From Acephala macrosclerotiorum (taxonomy: Eukaryota; Ascomycota; Leotiomycetes; Helotiales; Mollisiaceae), in contig MU119383.1 in the NCBI GenBank assembly GCA_014904845.1, positions 49,028 through 113,027 on the forward strand: DNA of 64,000 nt, in the 5' to 3' direction. Positions 1 through 11,885 of this stretch are shown here, piece by piece. Each line of letters opens with the position of its first letter. Position 1 is the stretch's first letter. Under the pieces are notes generated by a model that worked only from the letters and a program-made list of their open reading frames with translations, had not been told where the DNA came from and did not search any database. The translations under genes were made by a program, and so were the position numbers.

Positions 1-2
1 AG

Positions 3-1289
3 CAGACTGCTAGCGCACCGCCTGATCCCCGAGCACGCGCAAGTAAGCAGGTTATTGAGGAGCAAGCTGCAGAAGCATATGTCAGTCCTGCTAGACGGAA
101 AAAGGCTACCCCACAACCACAATCGCGGCCAGCTCCCGAACCAGAGGTTGATCTCTTCTCAATGCCCGCTCCGTCGAAATTTTCGCAATTACCTCGAACA
201 TCACAGCGTTCATCACCAGCTCCATCAAAACCCTCAACGCCCATACCAACCCGACCTAAAGCACCAACAAGACAGGTCCCACCAGTATCTCCAACAGCTC
301 TTGCCAATTCACATCAACACCGCTTAGCAGGAACCGCACATTTCAAACGTGGCGATTATGCCGCTGCACATCAATCCTACTCATCCTCACTATCCGCCAT
401 CCCCTCTAGCCACCCCATCACGATCATCCTCCTCTGCAACCGCGCCCTCACCGGCCTAAAAACAGGTGTCCCCAAGTCCGCCGTCTCAGACGCCGACACA
501 GCATTAGAACTAATCGGCATCTCCCGCGGCGACGGCGAAAACATCGATCTCGGACCCGGCGAAGGAGGCGGAAACAAAGACATGAAAGAATTCTACGGTA
601 AGGCCTTGATGCGAAAAGCCGAAGCATTGGAGCAGATGGAGCAATGGAAGAACGCTGGTGATGTCTGGAAGATGTGCGTCGAGCACGGCGTAGGAGGCAG
701 TACCGCTATCCAAGGCCGAACACGCTGCGAGAAAGCCCTTGCTCCCAAACCTCCGCCATCACGAACTGCTACTCCAAAAGCCATCCCAAGACCTAAGCCT
801 TCCGCTTTGTCAGATCTTGGACCAAGTGCGGGAGAAGACTCGGCAGCAGTCAAGAGGTTACGAGAAGCGAATCAAGCAGCCGAGAAAGCAGATGATGAGA
901 AATTCGCTTTGAGCGATAAAGTCGAAGCCAGAATCTCGAACTGGAGGGATAGCAAGAGGGATAATTTGCGCGCGTTGATTGGGAGTTTGGATAGTGTTAT
1001 GTGGGAGGGGGCGGGGTGGAAGAAGGTGGGGATGCATGAGTTGGTGCAGAATAATAAGGTGAAGATTAATTACATGAAGGCGATTGGGAAAACGCATCCG
1101 GATAAGGTATGTCTGCTCGTCTGTTTTTGAGTTTGCAAGGAGAAAGCTTGGGGAGGGGCTCACTGAGAGTATGCTAACGAGATATAGTTACCTCAAGATG
1201 CGAGTACGGAAATACGAATGATAGCTGCGCTTGTGTTTGCGACACTGAATGAGTCGTGGGATAAGTTTAAGCAGCAGAACGGCATGTAG
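3..1289 (+). CDS. Auxilin/Swa2-like clathrin-uncoating J-domain protein, 5' truncated by window edge
   Basis: Auxilin recruits Hsc70-type ATPases to clathrin-coated vesicles and triggers coat disassembly in the cytosol. The frame is open from base 3, so the start lies outside the window; the ATG at 162 is probably internal. Two exons: 3-1106 and 1188-1289, with an 81-base GT...AG intron (branch GCTAACG near 1173). Of 401 visible residues, about 1-95 are Pro/Ser/Lys-rich with an acidic EVDLF stretch of the kind that binds clathrin or adaptors. About 100-235 form TPR-like helices (HFKRGDYAAAHQSYSSSL, YGKALMRKAEALEQMEQW). About 315-401 form the C-terminal J domain, with HPD at about 365-367 and the ending DKFKQQNGM. 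The intron falls directly after HPDK and splicing restores the last J-domain helix. TPR plus C-terminal J domain matches yeast Swa2/Aux1. No defect is visible. Confidence in the family is high; the missing N-terminus may hold a UBA domain. Confidence 0.9.
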
Positions 1290-3404
1290 ATATGATACCA
1301 ATGTCATGAATACCCAAGCCAGGCACTCCCTCTGTGAATGGTGTCGACTATTCAATATCACCAACTACCTCCCCTTGTCGACAAACTCTGCTTCCGTTGC
1401 TGTTGCGAGATTCGCCTTTCCTGAGTAGGGGCCTAGAAGCGAAGCTCTACAAACAGCACTATGGAAGCTCCAACAGATGGGGTATAAATTGAAGCTCTGG
1501 GTCCTCTCCTTGCAAGCCAACACTCTCCCAAGATCAAGGCAAATGTCATGGGTTGTGTTGCTCTAGCACGCAACCTGTCTCTCCCGCTTTCGGTCCCGAA
1601 GTCATTAGCTTGCCTCTTCTCTTGGACAAACTTCTCAGCGTTGCCTCTCCCAAACGAGAGGTCAATCGTTCCTTCTTGATTCGATCGCTGTCATCTTTAC
1701 TTCCATTGTCAATTGCCCTGCCTCACTCTTCACTTTTTTCTTAAACCTAAAGAAAGGATGCAACCTGATTCGAATTCACTAGTTGTTGAGTTGCTGGCCT
1801 TGTTCCGCAAAAAGTGTTCCATGTTTGGGGGCTGCGGGTAGTCTCCTCCTGATCTCGGTAAAAAAATTTTATCTCGGGATCACGTAGAGAAGTTGAAGGG
1901 ATGCAATGTACGGATTCTTATAGTGCAAGGTGATGGCAGGGTTAGATTGCTTGCATTCACTTCTTGCTTAGTGGCTCATAACGCGCGAGGCAATGATCGA
2001 ATGCGGGGTGTCTGAGGAGAGAAGAGGGGTTCGTGGTGTATAAATTGACCTCCTGTCTTGTGGAAGTAACGACAAGCCCCATAGCAAGTCCTGCCTCCTC
2101 CATGTAGGGAGCTGATGTTGCTGCTCTCTATACATTCATCTCCTCCTGCCCTTCTTCCCGAGGCTGGGCTGCGTAGCTTACAATGCCTTGACTCGAACGG
2201 TGGGCCAACGGTATTTGATATCGGAGGTTCATTCATTGTTGTTTTGCGTCAATCCTCTCCTCCTTTGTATGTGCACGAAGCCACGACCCACATGACCCCT
2301 CGCCGCTTTGCTCACCCTTGCTCTACTCATCCTCACCTGCGCCTGATCACCCCCACGCCTTTGCTCACCTAGCCCCCAGTAGCTCGAACCCGTCTTCCTT
2401 CGTGTGGTACTAGCGTGGTAGATGGTCCTAGTAGTTCCATTTTCTAGAGTTAGTAGGAGGGCAATAAATAATTAATGCATGCTGTTTGGATATCGCCGTT
2501 GTCCATCAAAGCGCTGTTGCTTAAATAGGGTATCTATGGTTCTATTCTAATAATAATGCTACTTAATCGGATGTATAAGGGTTAACCAGATATTTGTTAA
2601 AGTATAGCTCACTATAAAAAATATAAAATAACGAGATTAATATAGTAGCGTTTAAGCTTAATATTAATGGATATTATTTTTACCCTTATAATTTTGAAAG
2701 GTTAAATATAAGTAAAAGGTTAATTGAGATTAATTTATTTTACTACGAGCAATCTAAGGGTTCTCGCATTATATATAGGAATAATCTGGATTATTAAATC
2801 ACAAGTCGTTGTACTTTAAGTTTAATAGTAAAAACCAGGATATTCTAAGTTATTATACCTACTTCATATCAAAACAATCCGAATTGTAGTCTTACAGCTT
2901 AGACTATACTAGTCTGAAATATGGAAAAAGGACTTGCTTCGCCCATTCAATCGTTAAAGGGTAAGACTTCAAATGTGATTACTCCAAATAAGATCACTTC
3001 AAGATGCAGTACTATAGCAAGACAGGGTAGCCAATTATAAGTTGTTTGAATAAGCAGGGAATTTGTAATACTTATATCCGCCTATTCGGAGACTAGAATT
3101 CTAACCTCTCGCAAGTGGTCAAAGAGGCCCGATGAAGAACCTACTAGCATAACCTGGTAGTTCTATAGATAGATCTGGAGTCAAAAATGGCGTATTTCCA
3201 CGAACAGGGCCTTTAGGCCAGTACCGGAATAGTGAAAGTTTATGTATGTGAGAACAGATTTCTAAATATAGAACGAATAATCCATCATCGATGACAACAT
3301 CTGTCAATTGCTAAATGGAGACAGTCATAGTCATTCTATAGATCTTAAGGCACCGATCAATCCAATTTCCATGATCTACCTGAAATCCTAAGCTGGATTT
3401 CAAA
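1290..3404. other. Intergenic region, no recognisable gene
   Basis: This lies between two convergent genes. Bases 1290-2440 have normal composition with only short, unconvincing open frames. Bases 2440-3110 are moderately AT-rich, in between the islands and the hypermutated blocks, so may hold an old, partly mutated insertion. A 62-codon open frame on the minus strand at 3119-3307 has no family I recognise and no ATG at its beginning. I see no tRNA, repeat or conserved domain here. Confidence 0.5.
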
Positions 3405-6400
3405 TCAGTAGATTATCACTGCCTGAGTTTCCACACTTTCTAAACAAATCTCTTTAGCCTCCTGGTCATTATCCCCTTGTACTTTGTCGAGAATCTCTCC
3501 ATGCGGCGAGGTCTGCAATTTCTGGATGCCGCCTTGTGTTTGGTCCCATTTATTCGTGGGAATATGGTAAGTTAAAAGATCTCCTCCGTCCTCACTCATG
3601 TTCACCTCCATATCAGAGGTGTTTTCTATATCCGGATCATTCTGTTCTCTATAATAGTCTTGGAAACCGCTAGCACTCATTTCAAGGGTAAGTTTGTCCA
3701 GGGCAGGTTGTAGATCATCTTTATCCACCCGATCGGCCAGAAGCAGTGACATACATGGCCAACAAGTCGTGTCAGACGCGACAATCGTTTTAAGGCCTTT
3801 CTTCCAGCATACTGTCGCTAAGGCAAGTCTTGCAAGCCAATTCTTATGGGCACGAACGACCATGACCTGTGACTCTTCGTAGCCTGGAGGATCAAGAAGC
3901 TCATCCCAGTTGTCTATAGTAATGATCGTTGATAGCGGATATAGGTGCCTTGCTTCTTGAAACTTTGTTCTCGGTCTTTTCTCGCAGGCTAGCTTCAGTT
4001 CATCAGAAATTCGGTGTGGCGGGATACATTTAGCTCTGCTGCCGCCGATCCTATAACGCATGGCATCAAGCGCTTCCAAGATATCAAGGTCCGCCACCCA
4101 TCTTGACCCATCGTACACAGACACCAAAGTTTCTAAAAGGTTGATTGGGCGGTCGATTATATGTCGGTCACGATTGCCCACCTTGAGAGCAAATTCATAT
4201 TCAGTAAAGGATAGATGAATTGAGGTTTTTTGGAAGCCATCCTCAGGGGTGCCATCGAATGTGCCGTGATCGATCACACTCCAATTCGCTGAGCTCCGTT
4301 TCAAAATCTTTGGTTCCGGGGGAGGCAGAAGAAGAGAGATCCCCGCTCGGCCGATATTTCCAGTCACCCGTCTGACTTCTGCCTTGGGGGCCTCGAAGGG
4401 ATCGCATAGTAATGCGCCAGCAACGAAAATGGAATTCCCGGTTGATAATGCGAAGATGTTGTCTAGTGCGTCAGGATCAAGATTACAAGTCCCTGAATCC
4501 AGCATACAGATACAGGCAAATGATTGTTGAAGAGTCAGCCCACAGCCGTGCTCAGTTTGAGCATCCGAAGTGGGATTGGAAAACAAGGCTTCTGATCTGC
4601 GAAAGTCACGACTTTCTTCTTGGAAGCCCGGGATCCATTTTGCCGCTGACAGTGGGGTTTCAAATACAAGGGTTGAAATACTTGCGCCTGGAAGACTCGT
4701 ATAGAGCTCCCCAATTGCTGCACATGCTTTTAGGACCTGTACTTCCCATGTTACTGCAATAGACTTCATAAACTCTTGTTTCCGTGTACTCCCGAATCTG
4801 GTATAGCCGTGACTCGATGCTTCAGATTCAGAAAGATATTCTAGGAATCTGGTACGGTCAATCTGGTCATGACCCATCACCCATTTCATATCCTTCTCGC
4901 TAATGCAATTGTACGAGTATTGTTTAGAGAGAGTCGAGGTACTGAAGATAGCCGCCGAGTTTGGATCGCCGGCAATAAATACCAGCTCTACAGTGCCAAC
5001 TACCCCTGTACCTCCTCGGTTGAATGCTCTTAAACTCTCTGCAGCATTGCGGAAGCTGGCCCCCGTACCAAAAGCCAATCTCTCATTTTTCCCACGGAAA
5101 CCCGTGATTTTCAAAGCCGGGAGGTAGTGCTTGCTGGTATCTTTGATTTTCTCCTTAATCACCGGATGCAAAACCCCATGAACGCAATACTGCGCAATTT
5201 CCTCTTCTGTCATTGTCAACCAAATTGTATATGAGGTCGACGTAGTTGGTTCAATCGTTGTGTAGTCGAAGGTAACTTTGTGTCCTAGTGGGCGAAACCG
5301 AATAATGCAGTCATTAGGACTGAGACCGAGCTGTGGAATTACCTTCCGCAGAAAATTCACTTGAGCGTCGTCATCCACTAAAATTGGTATCAAGTTCGAA
5401 AGATGTGAGATCCCAAAAAGGGGGGGTGGGGTCGAGTGGGGCGCATAGAGGAACCTTGATCGCCGGGTGCCGAACCGATAGAGTTGCCGGGCAATTTTCC
5501 CCTCCACACCACTAGAATTAACAAGTGACTGCGCTGCACGGTGAAGATAGGATAACCAGAATCTTAAGTCGGATAACTTTGAAGTCTCCAGAGAACTTGC
5601 GTAGCTGGGGTCTTTGGTTAAATTCGCAAGCGGCTCCAACCACTGTAACCCGACTTCAGGGGTGGGTGCGAAATCTTTCCAACCTCCGAACAAGCCACCA
5701 AGGATGACATATGAGAACTCTTTCGCCGTGATACGAGTATTATCTTGACCAGCCGACCGCTCCGTACGTACTGGCTCCCCATAGTACTGCAAACGGCTGA
5801 GAGGCAGTGACCACGACACACTTTTCCGTCCGACGGCCTCAAGTCCTAAAGTCAAAAGCGCAGTATCCTTGAACAGAGGGTCTTTCTGTTTCACGTCGAC
5901 AGGCTTTTCCTTCAGCACCACCATATCCGGATACATATGCCACGCAGAAATTCCGAGCAGTGCTGCGCCGTCCTGAATTCTTTGAGGTATACCCTGAACT
6001 AGATTTTCCATGGCTTCTAGAGCTCCTTTCCAAGCATTCATGACGCTTTCATATGTCTCAGGTTCACTATTAACAGGAATGGACACATTATTCAATATGA
6101 GCATCATCTGCTTGTGTTGGAGTTCTTTTGCTTGGTCAGCACTCTGAATCCAAGCCCGAGCACTAGCATCCCATTCTGCCAGTTCGCGCCGCGAAATATC
6201 TTGCTGTGCAGCCCTTATGGAAGCTTCTTGCTCATGAGCGTAGAGGGTTCCTTTCGAATTGTTTTGAAGACGTACTTTCTGTTTCTCGACAAGCTCGGCC
6301 CATATTGCGGTTGCTTCTGGACCAGTGAATATGCGAGCTAGCATACAAGCGAGCAGGTGCACTGCAATGGCTCCAGCACCAGAAGTGACAGCGGCCCAGA

Positions 6401-6951
6401 TACTGGCGGCGTCAGCTCCAATGTGGTTCGCAAAAATACCGTCTCGCCCTTGTGTTCCTTGTGGGTTGACTGATGCTTGTGAAGAGATATCTGAGACCCT
6501 GTTGCCATATGCTCGAAACAGCTTGGGCGTGGAAGGAATGTCGCCTTCAAACAAAGCCCCAAGTTTTCTAGCGCACTTATGCAATGTGCCATCTTCAGCA
6601 TCCTTTTTCCTTTGCTTTGATATCGTCATTCCCAGCCCCTCGAATTCTGCTGGGGCTTCCAGCTTCACCAGCGTAAAGTCGAAGTTGAGGTTTGCAAGTG
6701 AGAGTGAATTCGAATTCTGGGCTGTTACAAGGGCCGCCGTGAATTTGCCTATTGGATTGGCGATCTGCAGATATCACAGTCAGTAAAGTTACATTCCAAA
6801 GGCGACCCACTAGGAAAGATAATAGACATAAGTACCATTTGCTCTTGGAATCTTCTGACGCAACTTGGAGACTGGAGCAAGGTCGTGTTTTGAAGCCTTG
6901 CGAGAAGGGTCTTGGCGAAGAGGTCAGATAATTTTCTCACTGCTACGCTCT
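3405..6951 (-). CDS. Large fungal-specific protein of unknown function, 5' end uncertain
   Basis: I know similar large proteins as uncharacterised accessory genes of filamentous fungi, but no function is established and I do not assign one. The main exon 6764-3405 encodes 1119 residues. An upstream exon reaches at least 6836 and joins through a 71-base intron (6835-6765, minus-strand GTACTT...CTGCAG, branch CTGAC), giving FQEQM|IANPIGKF in phase. An ATG at 6668 exists, but the frame upstream of it (LANLNFDFTLVKLEAP) reads like the same protein, so 6668 is unlikely to be the true start. The frame continues to 6961, where it meets TAA at 6964-6962. A possible acceptor (CTGCAG at 6957-6952) would begin an exon at 6951. 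Features seen: an Ala-rich hydrophobic stretch (AIAVHLLACMLARIF) in the first fifth, then a long mixed region with no recognised catalytic motif. The gene borders AT block 1 and may have lost its N-terminus to it. Confidence 0.7.
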
Positions 6952-7153
6952 CTGCAGAATTTTATAGAAATAGGGCAGTCTCGGTGAGATTTTCTCTTTG
7001 ATCTCGTATATGAGCAATGGGTGCTTGCAGTTTGTTTTGCGCTTTATAACTAAAACTAACAATCAAAACCATATATATTTCAGGCAGAAGCCTTGCGCAC
7101 CATTTACTCGTATCGTCGAAGCAATCGCCTAGTTCTATTAACCGCCCAACCAA
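6952..7153 (-). pseudogene. Degenerate 5' extension of the large gene, interrupted by one TAA
   Basis: On the minus strand the frame of the neighbouring gene continues upstream past a single TAA (6964-6962) into 63 more open codons, including KWCARLLPEIYMV and HIRDQRENLTETALFL. These have the look of a helical N-terminal segment. A CAA to TAA change (a CpA-context C to T transition) would explain the stop. The open frame ends where the AT block begins, so the original start may have been destroyed. An alternative is that this is an intron or upstream non-coding sequence that is open by chance; the lack of an ATG at its beginning leaves that possible. Confidence 0.45.
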
Positions 7154-7699
7154 AAAATCGCGACTTTTTAAAAATATTATAATTTTATTAAATACTCAAT
7201 AGATTGTGGTGCAGTCGAATTAAAATTGTTTGCTTAACCAAGTATTATTTTTTTATATTAATTTTTAAAATAAATAATAATTTAAATTTAAATTTTTAAT
7301 TTTTAATATAAATATTATTATTTATTAAAAAAAGATTTTATTTCAAATATTTAAAAAAAATTATTAATATATTATTTATTATTTTTAATAAATTAATAAA
7401 ATTTAATGAATTTTAATTTAATAATAATAAATTTAATTAAATTAATTAAAAAAATTATTATTAAAATTATTAATTAATTTAAATAAAATAATAAATTTTA
7501 TATTTAAAACGTTTAAATTCATTAAAATATATAAATTTAAAATATTAAAATTTAAAATAAAAATTTCGTAAAATAAAATAAATAATAAAATTAATTAAAA
7601 TTTTAAATATTTTAATTTTAATATATTTAAAATTTTTTAAAACGTTTAAAAAAAATAAATTATTATTTAATTATATTAATAAATTTTAATTTAATAATA

Positions 7700-9050
7700 A
7701 TAAATTTTTTTTTAAATATAATTAAATCGATTAAAAATTATTATTAAATTTATTAAATTAATTTAAATTAAAATAATAAATATTACATTTAAAATTTTTA
7801 ATTATATATGTATATTTTTAATATATTTTTAATTGCAATTTAAATATTTTATTTTATTCGATTATATACGTAAAATATATTATATATTAATTATTTTATT
7901 AAATTTATATTTTTAAAAATAATACGATTTAAAATATTTTTAAATTAATAAATAAAAATTTCGTAAAATAAAACGTATATTAAAATTTTAAATATAATTA
8001 TATTAACGTATTTTAATAAAAAATATTAAAAATTATATATTTAAATTTTATAATAATATATTTTAATACGTATATAATAAAATTAATTAAAATTAAATTA
8101 AATAAAAAATAATATATTAATTTAATTATTATTAAATTTTTAATTAAATTAAAATTTATTAATATAATTTAATTATAATTTAATAAATTTAATAAATAAT
8201 ATTTTAAATTAAAATTAAATTATATAAAAAATAATACGTCGATTTAATTATTATCGAATTTTCGATTAAATTAAAATTTATTAATATAATAAAAAAATTT
8301 AATTTTTGAATTTTATTTAATTAAATAATATATTAATAAATTTTAATTTAATTGAAAATTCGTTAATAATCGAATCGACGTATTATTTTTTTATTTAGTT
8401 TAATTTTAATTTAAAACGCTATTTATTAAATTTATTAAATTACAATTAAATTAAAATCGTTTAATTAAATTAATTAAATTATAATTTATTTTTTTAAACG
8501 AATTTTAAACGTTTTAAACGTTTTAAATATTTTAAATATATTAAAATTAAAATATTTAATAAATTTAAAATTAAATTATTTAAAATTTTATATATAAAAT
8601 TATTTATATTATAAAATTTTATTTTGAAAATATTAATTAATTTTATTAAACGCGTATTAAAATATATCGTTATAAAATTTAAATATAAAACTTTTAATAT
8701 TTTTTATTAAAATATATTAATATAATTTTAAATATCGATTCGATTAAAATTTCGAACTTTTTTTTAATATAAGTTTTATTTTATAAATTTTTGATTTTAA
8801 ATCATATTATTTTTAAAAGTTTAAATTTAATAAAATAATTAATATATAATATATTTTATATATATAATCGAATAAAATAAAATAAAATAAAATATTTAAT
8901 AATTAATTATAATATTAAAAATATACGTATATAATTAAAAATTTTAATATTTTTTATTTAAAAAATTAATATTTTAAATTAATATATTTTAATTAATTTA
9001 AACGTTTTAAATTTTTTAATCGATTTAATTATATTTAACAAAATTAAATT
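7700..9050. repeat. Long imperfect inverted repeat with a short spacer
   Basis: The left arm (about 7700-8290) is matched by the reverse complement of the right arm (about 8330-9050) around a spacer of roughly 40 bases near 8307. Innermost, ATAATACGTCGATTTAATTA (8231-8250) pairs with a near-identical inverted stretch at about 8363-8388. Further out, the ATTCGATTATATACGTAAAA area (7857) pairs with the region near 8860, and the AAATCGATTAAAAA area (7724) with that near 9018. Arms differ by indels: one extra copy of the inner unit lies at about 8100-8165, and a segment at 8470-8560 has its inverted match displaced to 7590-7680. The likely origin is two head-to-head copies of one element. Exact limits need a dot plot. 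Confidence 0.7.
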
Positions 9051-9099
9051 TAAATAAAATTAAATAATTTTTTAATTATTTTTATTTATATTAATATTA

Positions 9100-11110
9100 T
9101 ATTAAAAATATTACGTTATTAATAAACGATTTAAATATACGTATTAATTTATAATTTATTTAAAATTATTTAAAAATTAATATTCGAAATATAAAAATAA
9201 AATAATATTAATTATATACAATTTCGAGTCGTATATAAATATTATATAATATTTGTTTTAATATTAATAATTTTTTTATTATATATTATAAATATATAAA
9301 AAATTTTAATTTTAATTTTAATATAAATAAAAATTATATAATTAAATATTTAAAATAATATTAATTTATTAATATTATTTTTAAAATTTATTAAAATTTA
9401 TAAATAATAATAATATTAAAAATAAATATTTTTTTATTCGTATTTTAAAATAATTAATATTTAAATTTTATTTATTTATATAATTATCGTAAAATTATAA
9501 TATTAATTATTAAACGTTTTTTTTTTATATATTTTAAATTTAATTAAATATTTATAAAATAAATATAAATTAATATATATAATTATTAAAATATTAAAAA
9601 AAAAATCATTTTATAAATATATTTATAATAAATTTAATTATTATTATTATATTAATTTTTTTTATTATTTTATAAATTTTTAAAATTAATATATTTTTTA
9701 TAATTCGTTTATTTTTAATAAAATTATAATAAATAAAAGTTTTTAATTTTTAATTTTTTATTATTTTTTTTATTTTTATTATTTATAAACGATTTATCGA
9801 CGAAAATAAAATTTTTTATTATTAATAAATTTAAAATATTTAAATTTTTTATTTAATATAATAATTTCGTTTTCAATCGAAATTTAATATTAAATAATAA
9901 TAAATAAATCGAAAATTATTTTAAATTAATAAATTATAATAATATAAATATTTTAAATATATTATTTTTTATATTTAATTTATAAATTTAATAATTTTTA
10001 TTTTTTATTTTAATTTTTTTATATTAAATTAATATATATTTATTAAAAATCAATAAAATTTTAAATATTAAATTTTTATTATTATTATTATAAACGTATT
10101 ATTCGTTTATATTTTAATAATATTAAATATTTTTTTTTAAATTATAATTTATTAATATATTTTTGTTTTTATTATTTTATATAATAATATTTTAATAAAT
10201 ACTTAAATATTAATCGTTAAAAATTAATTATTAATTATATATAAATTTAAATAATATTATAAAATTATATTTTAATTATTTTAATTAAAAATTAAATTAA
10301 TAAAAATATTAATATAATAATAATTTATTAATTAATTTTTTTTATTTTTATATTTTTAATTATTAATTAAAATTTTTCGTACGAATTATTAATAATTTTT
10401 ATTTTTTATTTTATTAATTAATTTCGAATTAAAAATACGTATTTTAATATATTTAATCAAATCGAATTTAATAAATTAAATTTTTTATTAAAATCTTTCG
10501 AATAATAGTTTAAATATAATAATTATAATTTTTTTTATAATTATAATAAAAACTTTTAAATTTTATTTATTTATTATAAATATTATAAATATTTTTTTTT
10601 AATAATAATAATAAACGTATTATTGAGATTTATTATTATTATTATCGTTTTTAATAAATTAATAACGTTTATTTTATTATTATATATTTTTTTTAATCGT
10701 TTTTAATCGTATTATTTTATTAATAATTTAATTTATTATTAATAATTTTTTATATAATACGATTTAATTATTATTAAATAAAAATTAATTAATTTATAAA
10801 ATATATCGATTATATATTTTTTTTATTCGTTATTAATAATTTATATAAAATTTTTTAATTATTTTTTTCGCGTTATATATATACGTTTAAAAAAATTAAT
10901 AAATTTAAAATAAATTTTATATTCGAATTATTTTTTATTATAAATATATTAACGATTTAATATTTAACGTATAAACGTTATATTTTTTTAATTAATAATA
11001 ATAATAATATATTTTTATTAATTATTTTAAAATATATTTCAAAAATTAATAATATTAATATAATTTTATTTAATTTTATTAAATTGTTTATTATTTTAAT
11101 TATTATTTAT
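9100..11110 (+). repeat. Repeat family R2, copy 1 (direct repeat with 61375-63480)
   Basis: Extended stretches match, in the same order and orientation, a second copy about 52 kb away. Anchors are 9440-9560 with 61665-61860, 9700-9960 with 61980-62330, 10440-10510 with 62840-62935, and 11040-11120 with 63370-63450. The copies differ by small indels and by CpG sites lost in one or the other. No coding frame survives. It is probably a transposon body of at least 2 kb; the class is unknown. Confidence 0.7.
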
Positions 11111-11214
11111 AAAATTAATTCTTTATTAATTTATTTATTAAAAAATTTATTTCAAATAATTTTATAAATTTATTATAATAAAATATAATATTTTTTTATT
11201 TTTAATTATAATTA

Positions 11215-11885
11215 TTAATCGTTCGTTTTAAAAATTATATATTATTTATATAATACAAATTATTTTAATTATAAGTAAAAAATATTATTATTTGTAATTT
11301 TAAAATAATATATAATCGATTTAATAAAGAATTTTAAAATTTTAATTATATTATATTTATAGTTTTTAATTATTAATTAATTTAATTAATATAAAATTAA
11401 TTAAATATTATTAAATTTTAAATAATTTTATTAATTTGTTATTACGTAAATTAATAAATATAATTGTATTTAATAAAAATAATAATTATAAAAAAATTTT
11501 AAATACGTTTTTATTTTAAATAATTATTTTAATAAAAAATTTTAAAAAATTTTAAATATTATATATTTTTATAATTATATATTATATAAAATAATTTAAA
11601 TTAATTAAATCGATTATAATAATTCGATATAAAAAACGAAAATTTAAAAAAAAAAAAAAAAGATTTATTTTAAATATTAAAAAATTTATTAATTTATTAA
11701 TTTTTATAAAACGTTTAAATTAAAATTTAAAATCAAAATAAATTAATAAAATTGAAAATTTTATAATTTTTTATAAAAAGATTTTTATAAGTTTTATAAA
11801 ATAAAATATATATTAAAAAAAAAAATTCGTTTATTATTAATTTATTTACGAATCGACGAACGAATTTTTTTTTTATATTATAAAT
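11215..11885 (+). repeat. Repeat family R1, copy 1
   Basis: It begins with TAATCGTTCGTTTTAAAAAT and ends with a conserved block containing TTACGAATCGACGAACGAAT. The same beginning and end, with matching interior, recur at 57528-58545 (same strand) and 28075-28540 (opposite strand), plus partial copies at 35455 and 55665. This copy lacks the ~190-base insertion present in the 57.5-kb copy, so it serves as the empty-site reference. Terminal TCGTTCG-type sequences at both ends, in opposite orientation, suggest short terminal inverted repeats of a non-autonomous DNA element; this is inference. Confidence 0.7.
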
